From contig LT598465.1 in the NCBI GenBank assembly GCA_900074745.1, positions 1,178,001-1,242,000 of the forward strand: a stretch of 64,000 bases of DNA, given 5' to 3'. This stretch comes from Lachancea mirantina. Its lineage: Eukaryota; Ascomycota; Saccharomycetes; Saccharomycetales; Saccharomycetaceae. Below, piece after piece: positions 18,058-27,274 of this stretch. Numbering within the stretch: the first letter of the stretch is position 1; each line of letters begins with the position of its first letter. Both the position numbers and the translations under genes were made by a program. A model generated the notes under the pieces. The model saw only the letters and a program-made list of their open reading frames with translations, did not search any database and was not told the DNA's origin.

Positions 18058-20389
18058 TATTAGTTATACCTCCGTCAACATGTCTGCGTCCAAGAAAATC
18101 ATTTTGAAAACCTGGAGTTCTAGCCATAAGTTCATTAGGAGACGCTCGACAACTAGCGTTGGTGCCACCTAATCGAGCTGGGGACGCATGCAAGTCTCCA
18201 ATATGGGCATTTTCGACACGTTGAGAATCCTCATCGTCTATCACAAACAGGGCATTAGAGGCCGTTGACGAGTACTTTTCGAGGATCGGTGAGACAGCCT
18301 GCGGTAAGGCAGATGCTATTGCTATGTCAGGTGTCCCAGTCCTTTGATTTCTAAACGAAAATTGTACGTCGTCATTCCCGGCATCTACGTTTTTCTCTGA
18401 ATAGCTCTTTGTTTCTGGTGAAGAAAAACTGATCTCGTTATTATCCTGGCCATCATTGCCGCTGGGCGAGTATCTAGCCAGCGCCAATTTCTTTCGATTG
18501 CTTTGACTTGTCCTATGGTTGTCGCCGTGATTTGTTGTTCCCCTTGCTGAGGGCCACACTTTAGTAAACGCTTTAAAATTTTTTCGCCCAGCCCATAGCT
18601 TGCTCTTATCGCTCGCGTTCATTCCAATAGGTTTATCTATTCTCTTCGGATCTATAAGGCTTGTCACGTTTATGATTGCCAAATTGACCAGCTTGTTGAG
18701 CGCTTCTTCTGTTAGCTCTGCATCCTCCACTGAAAACGTGTTCCTTTCGAAGCGATCTACTTCATGCGACTTTGTATCTCTTATAGCCTGGAATAAAGAC
18801 CTTGAACGCTTTGTTTCTGTGCTTTGGTCTGGCTGCCCGATATCCTCACTGCTAATTGTCCGCTTGTTTCTTGGCCCAGCATCAGCGTTCCTCGAATCCA
18901 AAGCATGAAGTTCAGGAGCTGCACTAGATCGAATTTCATTTTGCTCAGAACGCTTGGAAGCTTTTCCAATAACTTCACTGGGAGCTTCAGTCGGAGGAAG
19001 ATCTTCAACAGTTTCCGGTTTCGTTGCTTCAGGTAACGCTTCCAGTCTAATGCTGTGGACAAAAGATTCCTTTTGAGGTGCCACTTCGGAAGATGCTGTG
19101 ACATCTGTGGTGTGGGAATGTCGCCTTTTGGGCGATTTTTCAAGCGCTTCAGGACTCCGTTGTATACGAATTTCTTCCAGTTGATCATGGGCTCGTTTTG
19201 AAGGTATGGTATCTTCAGATGGGGTAAAGGCCAAGCCGCCTGCGAAAAAAGTTAGACTATCTAGGGGTTGAACCCTTCGTTTGGCTCTGGCACGTACTTT
19301 ATTTTGAGATTCGCTGCCAGTCGCAGGGGTCGTCCGACTTGGAGAAGCGAAATCGCTCGTAGGTCGATCTTCCGGTTCAATCTCAATTAGAGTACCCTCT
19401 TTAAGGTCAGATAGGACTATCGGCACTCGGCGCAGCAACCCTGAGGTGTCTTGACCCAGCACCGCGGAAAGAATACTGTTAACGTTGTGTATAGCAAATC
19501 CGAGACCTAAGGCAGCTCGCTTCAAATCCCTAGCTAACTTTATCTCCGAATCAGCCCTGGTATCGTTTTTGACATCATCGAGACCGGAGACGTGAACTAG
19601 AAAGACAATCTGGTCAGATTTAACCTTGTCGTTAATAAATCTTCCTAGATGCTGTATATCGTCACACAACCATATATTTCCACCACCTGCCTCGACAATT
19701 CGTTTAAATGTCGAGAAAGCCCGCTGAGTCGCAACTATGAAATTGATAGAGCCAAATACATTTCGTTGAGTTTTGAAATCAGGGAAAACTGCATGTTTCG
19801 CAAACAAAGCGGGCCACCATTCATCAAAATCTGTCTGGGTAGCTAGAGCAGAGCTGATAAAATCTGCCAAAAAGTGCTCTTTTAAGATAGGAATGCCACT
19901 CACAAGGGCAAATATGCAATTTGTAAACGTTTCTTGGTTTTCCTTCACAATTTGTAGAGTCGTTTTCATCGTCATAGATGTGTCTACTTCGATTCCAAAA
20001 CCTCTTACTTTATCGAGAGTGCCCATTGCACTTGTCGACAGATCGTGTGAAATCTTCCACATTGCCGGTTTCCACTGGAACACCAGCTGTATTGGCTTAA
20101 CGCCAAGTTCCAGTAACACAGGTTTCTCTGCTGGAAAGACCAATTTTTGGCCCGATTTCAAAATTTCTCCCTCGTGCTTCGTCACACGCCCAATATTAGT
20201 TATCTGAATGCTATTGTTTTGCAAAATGTTTATTATGATATGCTGTCTTGATATGCTTTTGTCATTCTTGATAAACAGTGGGCTTTTGGTCGATCTACCA
20301 ATGCTGTGATGGCAATCTCTTCCGACTAAACACGAAACATTTTCCCAATTGCTATAGTTATCAGAATATCGGTATTTCAGAATCCACAT
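17978..20389 (-). CDS. XRS2: Xrs2, MRX complex subunit with FHA domain
   Basis: 803 residues from the ATG at 20389 (MWILKYRY), matching the S. cerevisiae start MWVVRYQN; no ATG lies upstream in frame. The FHA domain is at the N-terminus (YxIGRS-like SIGRSTKSPLFI, then KSISRQH), with tandem BRCT-like folds to about residue 320, then a long disordered region. Two functional motifs are conserved: the Mre11-binding RKNFKAFTKVWP (about residue 640) and, at the very C-terminus, an FxF motif (EPRFRFKSRR) after a 15-residue aspartate run, matching the acidic FxF/Y Tel1-binding motif. MRX processes double-strand breaks and activates Tel1. S. cerevisiae counterpart: YDR369C. Confidence 0.95.
18011..18058. 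repeat. ATC/GTC trinucleotide microsatellite in XRS2
   Basis: About 15 near-perfect TCA(TCG) triplets encode the aspartate run directly before the C-terminal FxF motif of Xrs2. Nearly pure, so prone to length change. Confidence 0.85.
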
Positions 20390-21000
20390 ACAAGAGGCGC
20401 GGTGTGTAAGTTTGGCTCCAAGTTTTCTCAAAATCTCATCACCTCTACTCTTCTATTATTCTTCAGCCTGATCATGTGATCCTGGTGCCAGTACTATGAA
20501 CGTCATTAATTAGGCTTTAAGCACCACTTCAGTGACCATCCCATCTCATTGAAATACGACCAAGAGCACAGAGCCATCTCAACCAAATGTTTTGTAAATA
20601 TCACAGAAAACTCTAGGTTTTTTGTATATATTTGATCTTCTTTTTTGCTTTCTGTTAGGGATTAAGCTTACTAGACGAACTGTCAGACATCATGATATCC
20701 TGTCACGTAAACTAAGAAGTTTTTATTCTGGAATTCAATTCTCCATTGTAGTTTCTAGTGGTATTTATGAGCTCGGTTTAATATCTTGGGATTTTGAGCT
20801 TTTTTTAACTAAGTTTCACCGATTTACTGGCAAATTGACTAACGTCTGGAACCGTACCTCTTCCAAACCAATCACCACCTTGTTGTTCATTAGGGTCGAA
20901 AAAATGCCATAACAAACACTCGAGTGAGAAGCCTCTCTACTATTGGTCATTAAAGGATGTATGGAATATTTACACGGTGCATATACAATCAGCTCACGCT
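20390..21000. other. XRS2 upstream region
   Basis: 611 bp between the XRS2 start and the 3' end of the SAM50-type gene, both on the reverse strand. Only AT-rich DNA and a 96-codon forward frame (20622-20912) without support. Nothing else seen. Confidence 0.5.
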
Positions 21001-22458
21001 TCAATAGAATGACAGAGCCACTCCAAATGAAAAGCCGGCCTTCGTAATGTCCTGTTTTCTGTTGAAAACAGGCAGTGCATAGGTCAAATCCATGGTCGCT
21101 ACGTTGGTTCTGTAAATCAAAGAAACGCCCGAGCTTGAGGCAGGCTTTCGGGTCTCCATTAGTCTAAGAACGTCTCCAGCGTTCATAAAGAATTGTAGTC
21201 TTAGTGGTGAATTCTTTGAAGAGTGGAAAAGTCTAAAGGAGGAAGCTATGGAAGCTTTGAAGTAGAAAAGGCCACCTTTGTCTCCGACAGAGTTATTTGC
21301 AAATCCCTTCAAAGTGTTCAATCCACCCAAGTAGAATTTATCGAATGGGTGTACGACAGCCAAGGAATCAGCTAGGTTGAAAAGTCCTCCAAAACCCAAT
21401 TGCAAAGAATTAATCACATACCCACCTGATAGTGAGGCATGCTTTTCAAAATCCAAACGAATTTTGTCGTGGCCTGGGTGTGCAGGCAAATCATCTGTAG
21501 CATTGAGACTTTGACTCAACACATACTCGTTCATTAACGAGAATCTTGAACCCGAAGTAGGGAAGAGACCTGCAAATTTCCTTGAGTCGTGCAGAATTTC
21601 GGAAACAAAACTAGATTTCACGTAGCTTCCTTCAAATGGTTTGAATAGCTCGGAGGATAGACCCGCACCGGTGAGAACCGGAGATTCGACGTTTCTCGAC
21701 ACTAGAGAAATGCCGTTGTAAAAAACGGGTACGGAGTTGAGGTTTTCCAAAATCCAGCTTTTTTGGACCCCGAAATTCAACGAAACTTGATTTTGTTTCT
21801 TCATTTCTTCCGCGCTCAGGAAAGGTTGTTCATTGGGGTCAATGGACGCATAATTGAGATCCAAAACGCCCTTAACAGAAGGATTTTTCTGCAAGGGCAA
21901 AAGTAGCCTAGCATCAAAACATTTCTCATCGAGTCTTCCAGAAAATGGAGTATATTTCAAATCCGCTTGGACAACGAAGTTTTCAGCCTTACCCAGCAAA
22001 TTCACAAACGCCAGACGGCCACCAGCTGAAGAATAACTATCAGAAGTTGTGCTTGTCAAGGATAAAGTGTTATAAGTCAATGGGCTCAGTTTAATATGTG
22101 CCACAGCGGGCAAAACTGATCCCAACTGTATACCGTTTAAGGTCATGTCTTTGGCTCTTGTAACGGAACTTGTCGAGCCATCATTCTCTAACGTGACATT
22201 AACGTCTTGAAACAGCCCAGTGTGCATGAGTTTACCCCTGATATCAGAAAAGTTATTCAAAATGTAGTGCAATGTTTGAACTGGCTGAGACAGAATGGGG
22301 TCGAATACAGCTTTGTACAAAGCGTCTGACAAGGGCCTCAAGCTGCTCTCCCCTTCAACTTCGATAGCCGAGACATATAACGGTTTGGTGTTGGAATGCT
22401 CTAAACGAGCGATTTGGCTAGCCCTCTTTAGCTCCTCAGAGATGTCTTTTGAAGTCAT
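21001..22458 (-). CDS. SAM50: SAM50-type Omp85 beta-barrel protein, mitochondrial outer membrane
   Basis: 485 residues from the first in-frame ATG at 22458 (MTSKDISEELKR), almost the same as S. cerevisiae Sam50 (484). The frame is open for 26 further codons upstream but with no ATG. One POTRA-like domain is present (about 30-95: YVSAIEVEGESSLRP, LMHTGLFQDVNVTLE), then a 16-strand bacterial surface antigen barrel. Barrel landmarks are FYLGGLNTLKGF, LQFFMNAGDVLRL and a terminal beta-signal AGFSFGVALSFY. Sam50 folds barrel proteins into the outer membrane. The loop-6 motif reads LKGF where the family normally has (V/I)RGF. In S. cerevisiae SAM50 (YNL026W) is not in this neighbourhood, so it could be the orthologue relocated or a diverged paralogue. 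Confidence 0.75.
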   Translation of the reverse strand: MTSKDISEELKRASQIARLEHSNTKPLYVSAIEVEGESSLRPLSDALYKAVFDPILSQPVQTLHYILNNFSDIRGKLMHTGLFQDVNVTLENDGSTSSVTRAKDMTLNGIQLGSVLPAVAHIKLSPLTYNTLSLTSTTSDSYSSAGGRLAFVNLLGKAENFVVQADLKYTPFSGRLDEKCFDARLLLPLQKNPSVKGVLDLNYASIDPNEQPFLSAEEMKKQNQVSLNFGVQKSWILENLNSVPVFYNGISLVSRNVESPVLTGAGLSSELFKPFEGSYVKSSFVSEILHDSRKFAGLFPTSGSRFSLMNEYVLSQSLNATDDLPAHPGHDKIRLDFEKHASLSGGYVINSLQLGFGGLFNLADSLAVVHPFDKFYLGGLNTLKGFANNSVGDKGGLFYFKASIASSFRLFHSSKNSPLRLQFFMNAGDVLRLMETRKPASSSGVSLIYRTNVATMDLTYALPVFNRKQDITKAGFSFGVALSFY

Positions 22459-22972
22459 TAGCTCTACAGATGCTTCAGGCTTTGTTACTAGATTTTCTAA
22501 AGGAGCCGATTCGCTTTCATGGCGATTTTTTGACAAGCTGATATACCATAATAACTACAGAAAAACCATTTTTTGACAATATGAATTCTTTCAAGGAGAA
22601 TTGCGCCCATACTAGTTGAAGGTGAGGCGTTCAAAATATGATGTTTTAATTTTTATATTTAAATGAAGCGTTTCTTATTTGACTGTGGGCGTAGCAGGTG
22701 GTATTACGCCCCGTACAACTAATGAGGACGTCAATCAAAGTAATTACGGTTGGAATTAATCCGTTCGAATAACGCTTACATGACGGGTATAAGTGGAGCT
22801 TTTAGAGTAGCCTTTCAGGCAATCATTTCAAGGCTGTAAGGCTGTGTACTCAAAATACTTGCAAGTGTTAAGTAATTCCAGACAGCAAGAGTTTCTCCTG
22901 GCAGAAAATGCTCAACAGCTTGGAAAGTCAGGTAGAACGTCTTATGAAAACCTCAGGGTCCGCCCAAAAGCC
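22459..22972. other. upstream region of the SAM50-type gene
   Basis: 514 bp, mainly AT-rich. The in-frame open stretch (22459-22536) lacks an ATG. No other feature was recognised. Confidence 0.5.
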
Positions 22973-24148
22973 CTAGCTGAACAACTCTTTGGGCCACATT
23001 CCTTGAGGCACAATAGGTAGTTGCCTCAGAAATAAACGACAATCTTTTGTCAACTTAAATTTGAAAGCCTTGGGTCCCTCTGACGGTTTAGATCTCAACG
23101 ATTCAAGTTTCGAAATATGATGCATCAAATGCCTAAACCACTGCACAGAAATATTGGCATTAAAGTTGTAGTGGTTGCGACTTACAGGCAGATCGTTAGA
23201 ATTGAACTTCTTGTATATTTCCAGCCGTGAGTAGCATTTTAAAGCTGTCAACTGGTTACACTGAGGGTCCCTAAAGCCCACTAAAATATTCGTTTCCGGT
23301 ATAAGAGAGGTCTGAATCCATATTCGCAATAGTTTCCGCCGATGCTGAAGATTATTGCGTCTGAAAGAAGTGGAACTTTTAATCTCGGTGTATCTCCCTT
23401 TCGAGTCGCAACTGTCCATTTCAGCCTTAAAGAGAAATCTCACGTTTTCATTTAAACGTCCCTCTACCAGAGAATAAAACCGGCTTTCCCCAAGGTCGGT
23501 GGCAGAACGTGTAAGTAAGTTTTCCAGCTCGAATCCAGCGTAACAAATTTTGCGAACCGTTGCGGACGGGGATCGAATTCCTAAGTCCTTTTTTACATAC
23601 TGTTTGTCAGGCCACAAAAACAGGTAGCCTTCCCCTGCTACTGCGATAAAATTGACGTCTTCGTCCCCAAAGGGCGCCATTGCCAGACTAATCAAGTGAT
23701 GTCGTGCGCAAACGATGGCCATGCCACAGTCGTCTGGGTAGCGTTTTCCATTTTTGTGTTCCCATTGCTTGATGAACTCGAATGCGCCGGTCATATCTTC
23801 TAGTTCTCCGGGTGGGAGAGGAACATAGCTTGCAAAGCCAGAGGCCATGTCGTGCCCGATATAACTGCGAATTCGTCGTTTGTCACCATCTTGCATGAAC
23901 TTGCATACATTTTCACGAAGCAATGGCCAACCATCTGTGCTATTTAGCACCCATGTCCCATCTTTTAGCCATTTCGTTAAAGTGCCCACTTCCTCGCATT
24001 TGTCGAAGAATTGAAAAGGTGACGTCGGGAAAGATTGAATTTTCACATGCGCAAACTTTTTGCAATCGACGTAAATATTTTGAAGACTTTCTGGATCTTT
24101 CGTAACGTTCAGGCGCTCAAACTTATCAAGAAGTTCGTCTGGGTGCAT
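22973..24148 (-). CDS. DXO1: decapping/exoribonuclease Dxo1
   Basis: 391 residues of the DXO/Rai1 family. Conserved elements include the substrate-binding RSYIGHDMASGF area, GAFEFIKQWE, and the metal-binding catalytic motifs FKAEMDSCDSKGRYTEIKSS, containing the E-x-D and E-x-K acidic/lysine cluster of the active site. Dxo1 in S. cerevisiae (YDR370C) is a cytoplasmic enzyme that removes incomplete caps and degrades the RNA 5' to 3'. At 391 residues it is somewhat shorter than S. cerevisiae Dxo1 (442). It diverges from the YCII gene across 327 bp. The start ATG at 24148 gives MHPDELLDKF. Confidence 0.93.
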   Translation of the reverse strand: MHPDELLDKFERLNVTKDPESLQNIYVDCKKFAHVKIQSFPTSPFQFFDKCEEVGTLTKWLKDGTWVLNSTDGWPLLRENVCKFMQDGDKRRIRSYIGHDMASGFASYVPLPPGELEDMTGAFEFIKQWEHKNGKRYPDDCGMAIVCARHHLISLAMAPFGDEDVNFIAVAGEGYLFLWPDKQYVKKDLGIRSPSATVRKICYAGFELENLLTRSATDLGESRFYSLVEGRLNENVRFLFKAEMDSCDSKGRYTEIKSSTSFRRNNLQHRRKLLRIWIQTSLIPETNILVGFRDPQCNQLTALKCYSRLEIYKKFNSNDLPVSRNHYNFNANISVQWFRHLMHHISKLESLRSKPSEGPKAFKFKLTKDCRLFLRQLPIVPQGMWPKELFS

Positions 24149-24475
24149 TCTAAGGAACTTTTATGAATTGCAATCAAAAGAAGATTCTTTAACTCAAGTG
24201 AAAAACGGCTTTTTTATGCTAAATGCCCAAAAATCCAGATATCATCTCCAAGCGAATGCAAAGTCAAAAAATATCCTCAATTAGCTTTCAACTTTCAGTA
24301 CCTCGAGGGGTTGATGATTGAATTGAGATGACTTGATCGTTTTCATAAACTTATAGGTCATGTGATTATTTTTAGGAACAGGCATTTACATAAACATATC
24401 GTTTGAGAGTACACCCTTCTTTGCCTTGAGAGCCATCAAGTCCAGAGCAGAATTGACTAGGTAAAAAACTTCAAA
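24149..24475. other. DXO1/YCII divergent promoter
   Basis: 327 bp serving both genes. It includes a GGTCATGTGATT half-palindrome near 24357 (Cbf1-like, CATGTG). Nothing else recognised. Confidence 0.45.
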
Positions 24476-24784
24476 ATGGTTGAATGGGTAGCTATTGTGT
24501 ATGACAAGAAAGGTAGCGATAGATCACAGGCGAGACCTGAGCATCTGGCTGGCATTCCGCCCCTTGTCCAAGCGGGAAAATTGGTGTGTGCGGGCGCGAT
24601 CTACCATGACGTTATAGACGGTAAGCCTGCCAATTTCGCAGGATCTCATCTACAGATCGTGGCAGACACCAAAGAGGAAGCGCTCGAAGTGGTGAAGAAC
24701 GACATCTTCGCTAAGACGGGCATTTGGGATCTCGAAAACATCTTGATCTACCCATTCGGGTGTGCCACGCGTGCTGCGAAATAA
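24476..24784 (+). CDS. YCII-domain protein
   Basis: 102 residues, the typical length of stand-alone YCII proteins. The pattern WVAIVYDKKG...RSQARPEHLAGIPPLVQAGKLVCAGAI matches the ferredoxin-like YCII fold: an N-terminal beta strand, the R-x-x-H-L segment with the conserved histidine, G-x-L-x-x-x-G, then SHLQIVADTKEEALEVVKNDIFAKTGIWD near the C-terminus. Biochemical function is unknown; bacterial relatives include YciI, and some family members are dehydrochlorinase-like. I know of no clear S. cerevisiae orthologue in the syntenic position, so this is an insertion relative to that genome. It is convergent with PFY1, 136 bp apart. Confidence 0.88.
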   Translation: MVEWVAIVYDKKGSDRSQARPEHLAGIPPLVQAGKLVCAGAIYHDVIDGKPANFAGSHLQIVADTKEEALEVVKNDIFAKTGIWDLENILIYPFGCATRAAK

Positions 24785-24920
24785 ACAATGAACAATGAAC
24801 ATTTGTTAGCTGTACACATAATTAAAAGGTGGCATTGATGGGGTGGGTGCGTGCTGTGTCCACTTCTATATAAGCTTAATAAAAGATGCTATCTTTTGGA
24901 TCTCGTTTTGGCGATTTCGC

Positions 24921-25510
24921 TTAATATTGCACGCTGATCAAATAGTCGGCGAGTTGCTCGACAATCTTGGTCGCTTCTCCAGCCTGAACGCCAGCTGGAT
25001 AGTGCGCGACCAAGATTGTTTGTTTGGTTCTGACAATCACGGCGCCCTCAGCCTCGTGTCTGCCGTACAAAGATCTGTCGTCGGCTTTAATCAACATGTA
25101 CTTCTGACTCTGCAAGTACAAACCAGTGCTTTGAAGTTCGGCGGGGTTGTCAAAACCAGGCGCAATCTTACCAATTTCTTGAGCACCAAGGTTCAAACCT
25201 CCAGAAGCGGCCCAAAGAGAGTCACCGGCTCTCGAGTATATAGCGGCCTTGTCGAGCTTGCCAGTGGCTAAAAGATTGTCAGTGTAAGCTGCAAAGAATT
25301 GATTGTTAGTCTGCGACATCTTTTATAATTAAATGAAATTGATACAATGCCTCATGTGTGGAAGTATATTCAAGTCATGGGGCTTTGTCTTGGTCTCAGA
25401 CGAGTGAAACTTCGACAATGAAAAATCTCCTTCCTTCGCAGTTACACTCCCAAAATCCAAATTATGGCTTGTCCCATTTTTAGAAAGATGAACATACCTT
25501 GCCAGGACAT
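24921..25510 (-). CDS. PFY1: profilin Pfy1 (spliced)
   Basis: Two exons on the reverse strand: 25510-25498 (ATG TCC TGG CAA G) and 25288-24921, giving 126 residues, the S. cerevisiae length. The intron 25497-25289 is 209 nt with donor GTATGT, branch GACTAAC (25311-25305) and acceptor TTTGCAG. The joined N-terminus MSWQAYTDNL equals the S. cerevisiae start. A colinear frame runs through the intron end ([15 protein letters not shown]), but it simply reads branch point and acceptor as codons and is an artefact. Profilin binds actin monomers, poly-proline and PI(4,5)P2; the C-terminal [18 protein letters not shown] is highly conserved. S. cerevisiae counterpart: YOR122C. A Reb1-type site lies upstream. 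Confidence 0.97.
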
Positions 25511-25635
25511 TATGATATGACTATGAAACTGCTGCTATTAGATGTTCAATATCTTTAAATTTCAAGGGAATGAAGGTGAGATCCGTAACCTATCTTATAT
25601 AGTCGCAATGCGATATTAACTTTAAAATGTTGAGT

Positions 25636-25643
25636 CCGGGTAA
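25636..25643 (-). promoter_or_regulatory. Reb1-type site in the PFY1 promoter
   Basis: CCGGGTAA (reverse complement TTACCCGG), about 130 bp upstream of the PFY1 ATG. Reb1 is an established general regulatory factor of the S. cerevisiae PFY1 promoter, so a conserved site is credible. Confidence 0.65.
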
Positions 25644-25743
25644 TAATCGTTTTCGTACATATCAACGAAGGTTCTCGGCGAATGAACGCCAAAATAAGGC
25701 CCATTGACACCTATATTCCCTCTATAAAATGATGATTAAGCTT

Positions 25744-27039
25744 TCATTCGTCATCATCATCAGCTACTGCGATTTTACGCCTTTTCAAAACGGTCTCTTT
25801 GGATGTTGATTCACTCTCTTCACGATCGTCGTTTTCATCGTCATTATCTTCATAGGCTGCCGCGCCCGCACGCTTAACCTGTCTCAACCTTTCTGCGTTC
25901 AAATCGTCTTGATCATCTTCCTCTTCGAGGTCGTCTTCTCCCGCTTCGTCCTCGTCGACAAAGTCTTCCTCGTCCTCATCGTCTACCATGAAACCATCGT
26001 CTTCGTACTCGTCGACGCGGCCGTGGCCATGAAGTATCGACTGAGACTTACGCAGAGCAGTGGGACCAGGGGAGTCCAGGTTTTCCTTTTCCATTTGTTC
26101 TCGGTGTTGCCGTTTCCTTCTTTCTCTAACAATTTGGCCTTGCTTCTTTTCAAGCTCCTTCTGTTCCAACTCAGGGTCAACGCGCGCAATGTACGTATTG
26201 GGGCCCTGATGCTCCCTCTGTTCCCTCCTCGCGACTGCTTTACTCAAATGCTTGTGAATCTTCGAGTTGGTCGAAGTGGGGATGAAAATCATCGTCTTGC
26301 TTATATCGCCACCCTCAACGGATTGAATGAGTTCCTGCTGGTCGTGCGAGACAGCCAAATACGTGTTGTCTATGCCATTGACTAGAACGTCTGTGAATTC
26401 GTCTCCCAAGCGTAACGAAAAAGTACCATCCGACCATTCGATAATCTGTGCATTCGATTCCTTAAACACGTGCTGGCTGGCGTCTCGCGAGTACCTCCAC
26501 CTAATCGTGTTCTCCTCGATCAATCTGTCGCCTACTTGGTCCTCTTGAGACGTAAACTCTTTTGATCGCTTTTCCATCCCGTCTTTGAACGCAGGTGGGT
26601 CAAATGGTATTGGGTCAATCGTCAAAAATTCGGGAACCCTGGCGTAGTAGACTACCTCTTTTTCTTCTGTGGATGCCACCGTTCTGTATGGAACGACATG
26701 CTTTGATATCTCAATATTCGCTTCTTTAAACTCTTTTTGCGAATCTTCGTCGTATCCATCTTCTCCGGCGTTGTCACCATAAAATTTTCGAGTGTACATT
26801 GCTTGTTCGTCATCTTCATCTTCTTCATCGCCCGAAAAATCTACCCTGTGCTTCCTAGTAATCTCTTCCTCGTCCTGACTTCCGTCGCTTTGACCCTCGC
26901 CCCCATTTTCCTGGTCACTGCCTTCTCCAAATAAATCTTCAAGTTCTTCCTTCTCAATTGCTGGTTCAGGCTCCGAATTTTGCTCGAGCTTCGTCCCTCC
27001 ATCAATTCCATTGGCCGTTGTCTCTAGCTCCTCTGACAT
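25744..27039 (-). CDS. LEO1: Paf1 complex subunit Leo1
   Basis: 431 residues. Acidic N-terminus (EELEDLFGEGSDQENGG, a Leo1 hallmark), a central Leo1 domain (about 115-290: YYARVPEFLTIDPIPFDP, NTIRWRYSRD, SNAQIIEWSDGTFSLRLG, MIFIPTSTNSKIHKHLSKAV), then a basic linker and long acidic C-terminal stretches. As part of Paf1C it travels with RNA polymerase II and supports histone modification and elongation. S. cerevisiae counterpart: YOR123C (464 residues). It diverges from CTS2 across about 230 bp. Confidence 0.97.
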   Translation of the reverse strand: MSEELETTANGIDGGTKLEQNSEPEPAIEKEELEDLFGEGSDQENGGEGQSDGSQDEEEITRKHRVDFSGDEEDEDDEQAMYTRKFYGDNAGEDGYDEDSQKEFKEANIEISKHVVPYRTVASTEEKEVVYYARVPEFLTIDPIPFDPPAFKDGMEKRSKEFTSQEDQVGDRLIEENTIRWRYSRDASQHVFKESNAQIIEWSDGTFSLRLGDEFTDVLVNGIDNTYLAVSHDQQELIQSVEGGDISKTMIFIPTSTNSKIHKHLSKAVARREQREHQGPNTYIARVDPELEQKELEKKQGQIVRERRKRQHREQMEKENLDSPGPTALRKSQSILHGHGRVDEYEDDGFMVDDEDEEDFVDEDEAGEDDLEEEDDQDDLNAERLRQVKRAGAAAYEDNDDENDDREESESTSKETVLKRRKIAVADDDDE

Positions 27040-27151
27040 CCTTTAACTATGGCCTCCAATGTCTGATAATATCAGCCAGTAGACCCACCAATTCTGTTGT
27101 TAGGTTTGTAGATGAGCTCTCAAATTTTTGAAAAACCATCTGTTTTCAGGT

Positions 27152-27157
27152 CACGTG
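27152..27157. promoter_or_regulatory. CACGTG in the LEO1/CTS2 divergent promoter
   Basis: GGTCACGTGGG core, between two divergent genes; Cbf1/Pho4-type. Confidence 0.45.
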
Positions 27158-27253
27158 GGTCTCTTCAGCAGATCTTACGATCGAAAACTTCGAAAATAAA
27201 TTCAGATAGAGGCTTGTGTCACTGTCAATGATTTAATATAAAGCGGGTCTTTG

Positions 27254-27274
27254 ATGGAAAAGACAAGCCCATGA
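27254..27274 (+). other. six-codon uORF overlapping the CTS2 start
   Basis: ATG at 27254 encodes MEKTSP and ends at TGA 27272-27274, which overlaps the CTS2 ATG (27271-27273) as ATGA. If transcripts begin upstream of 27254 this uORF would reduce or gate CTS2 translation. The transcript start is unknown. Confidence 0.45.
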
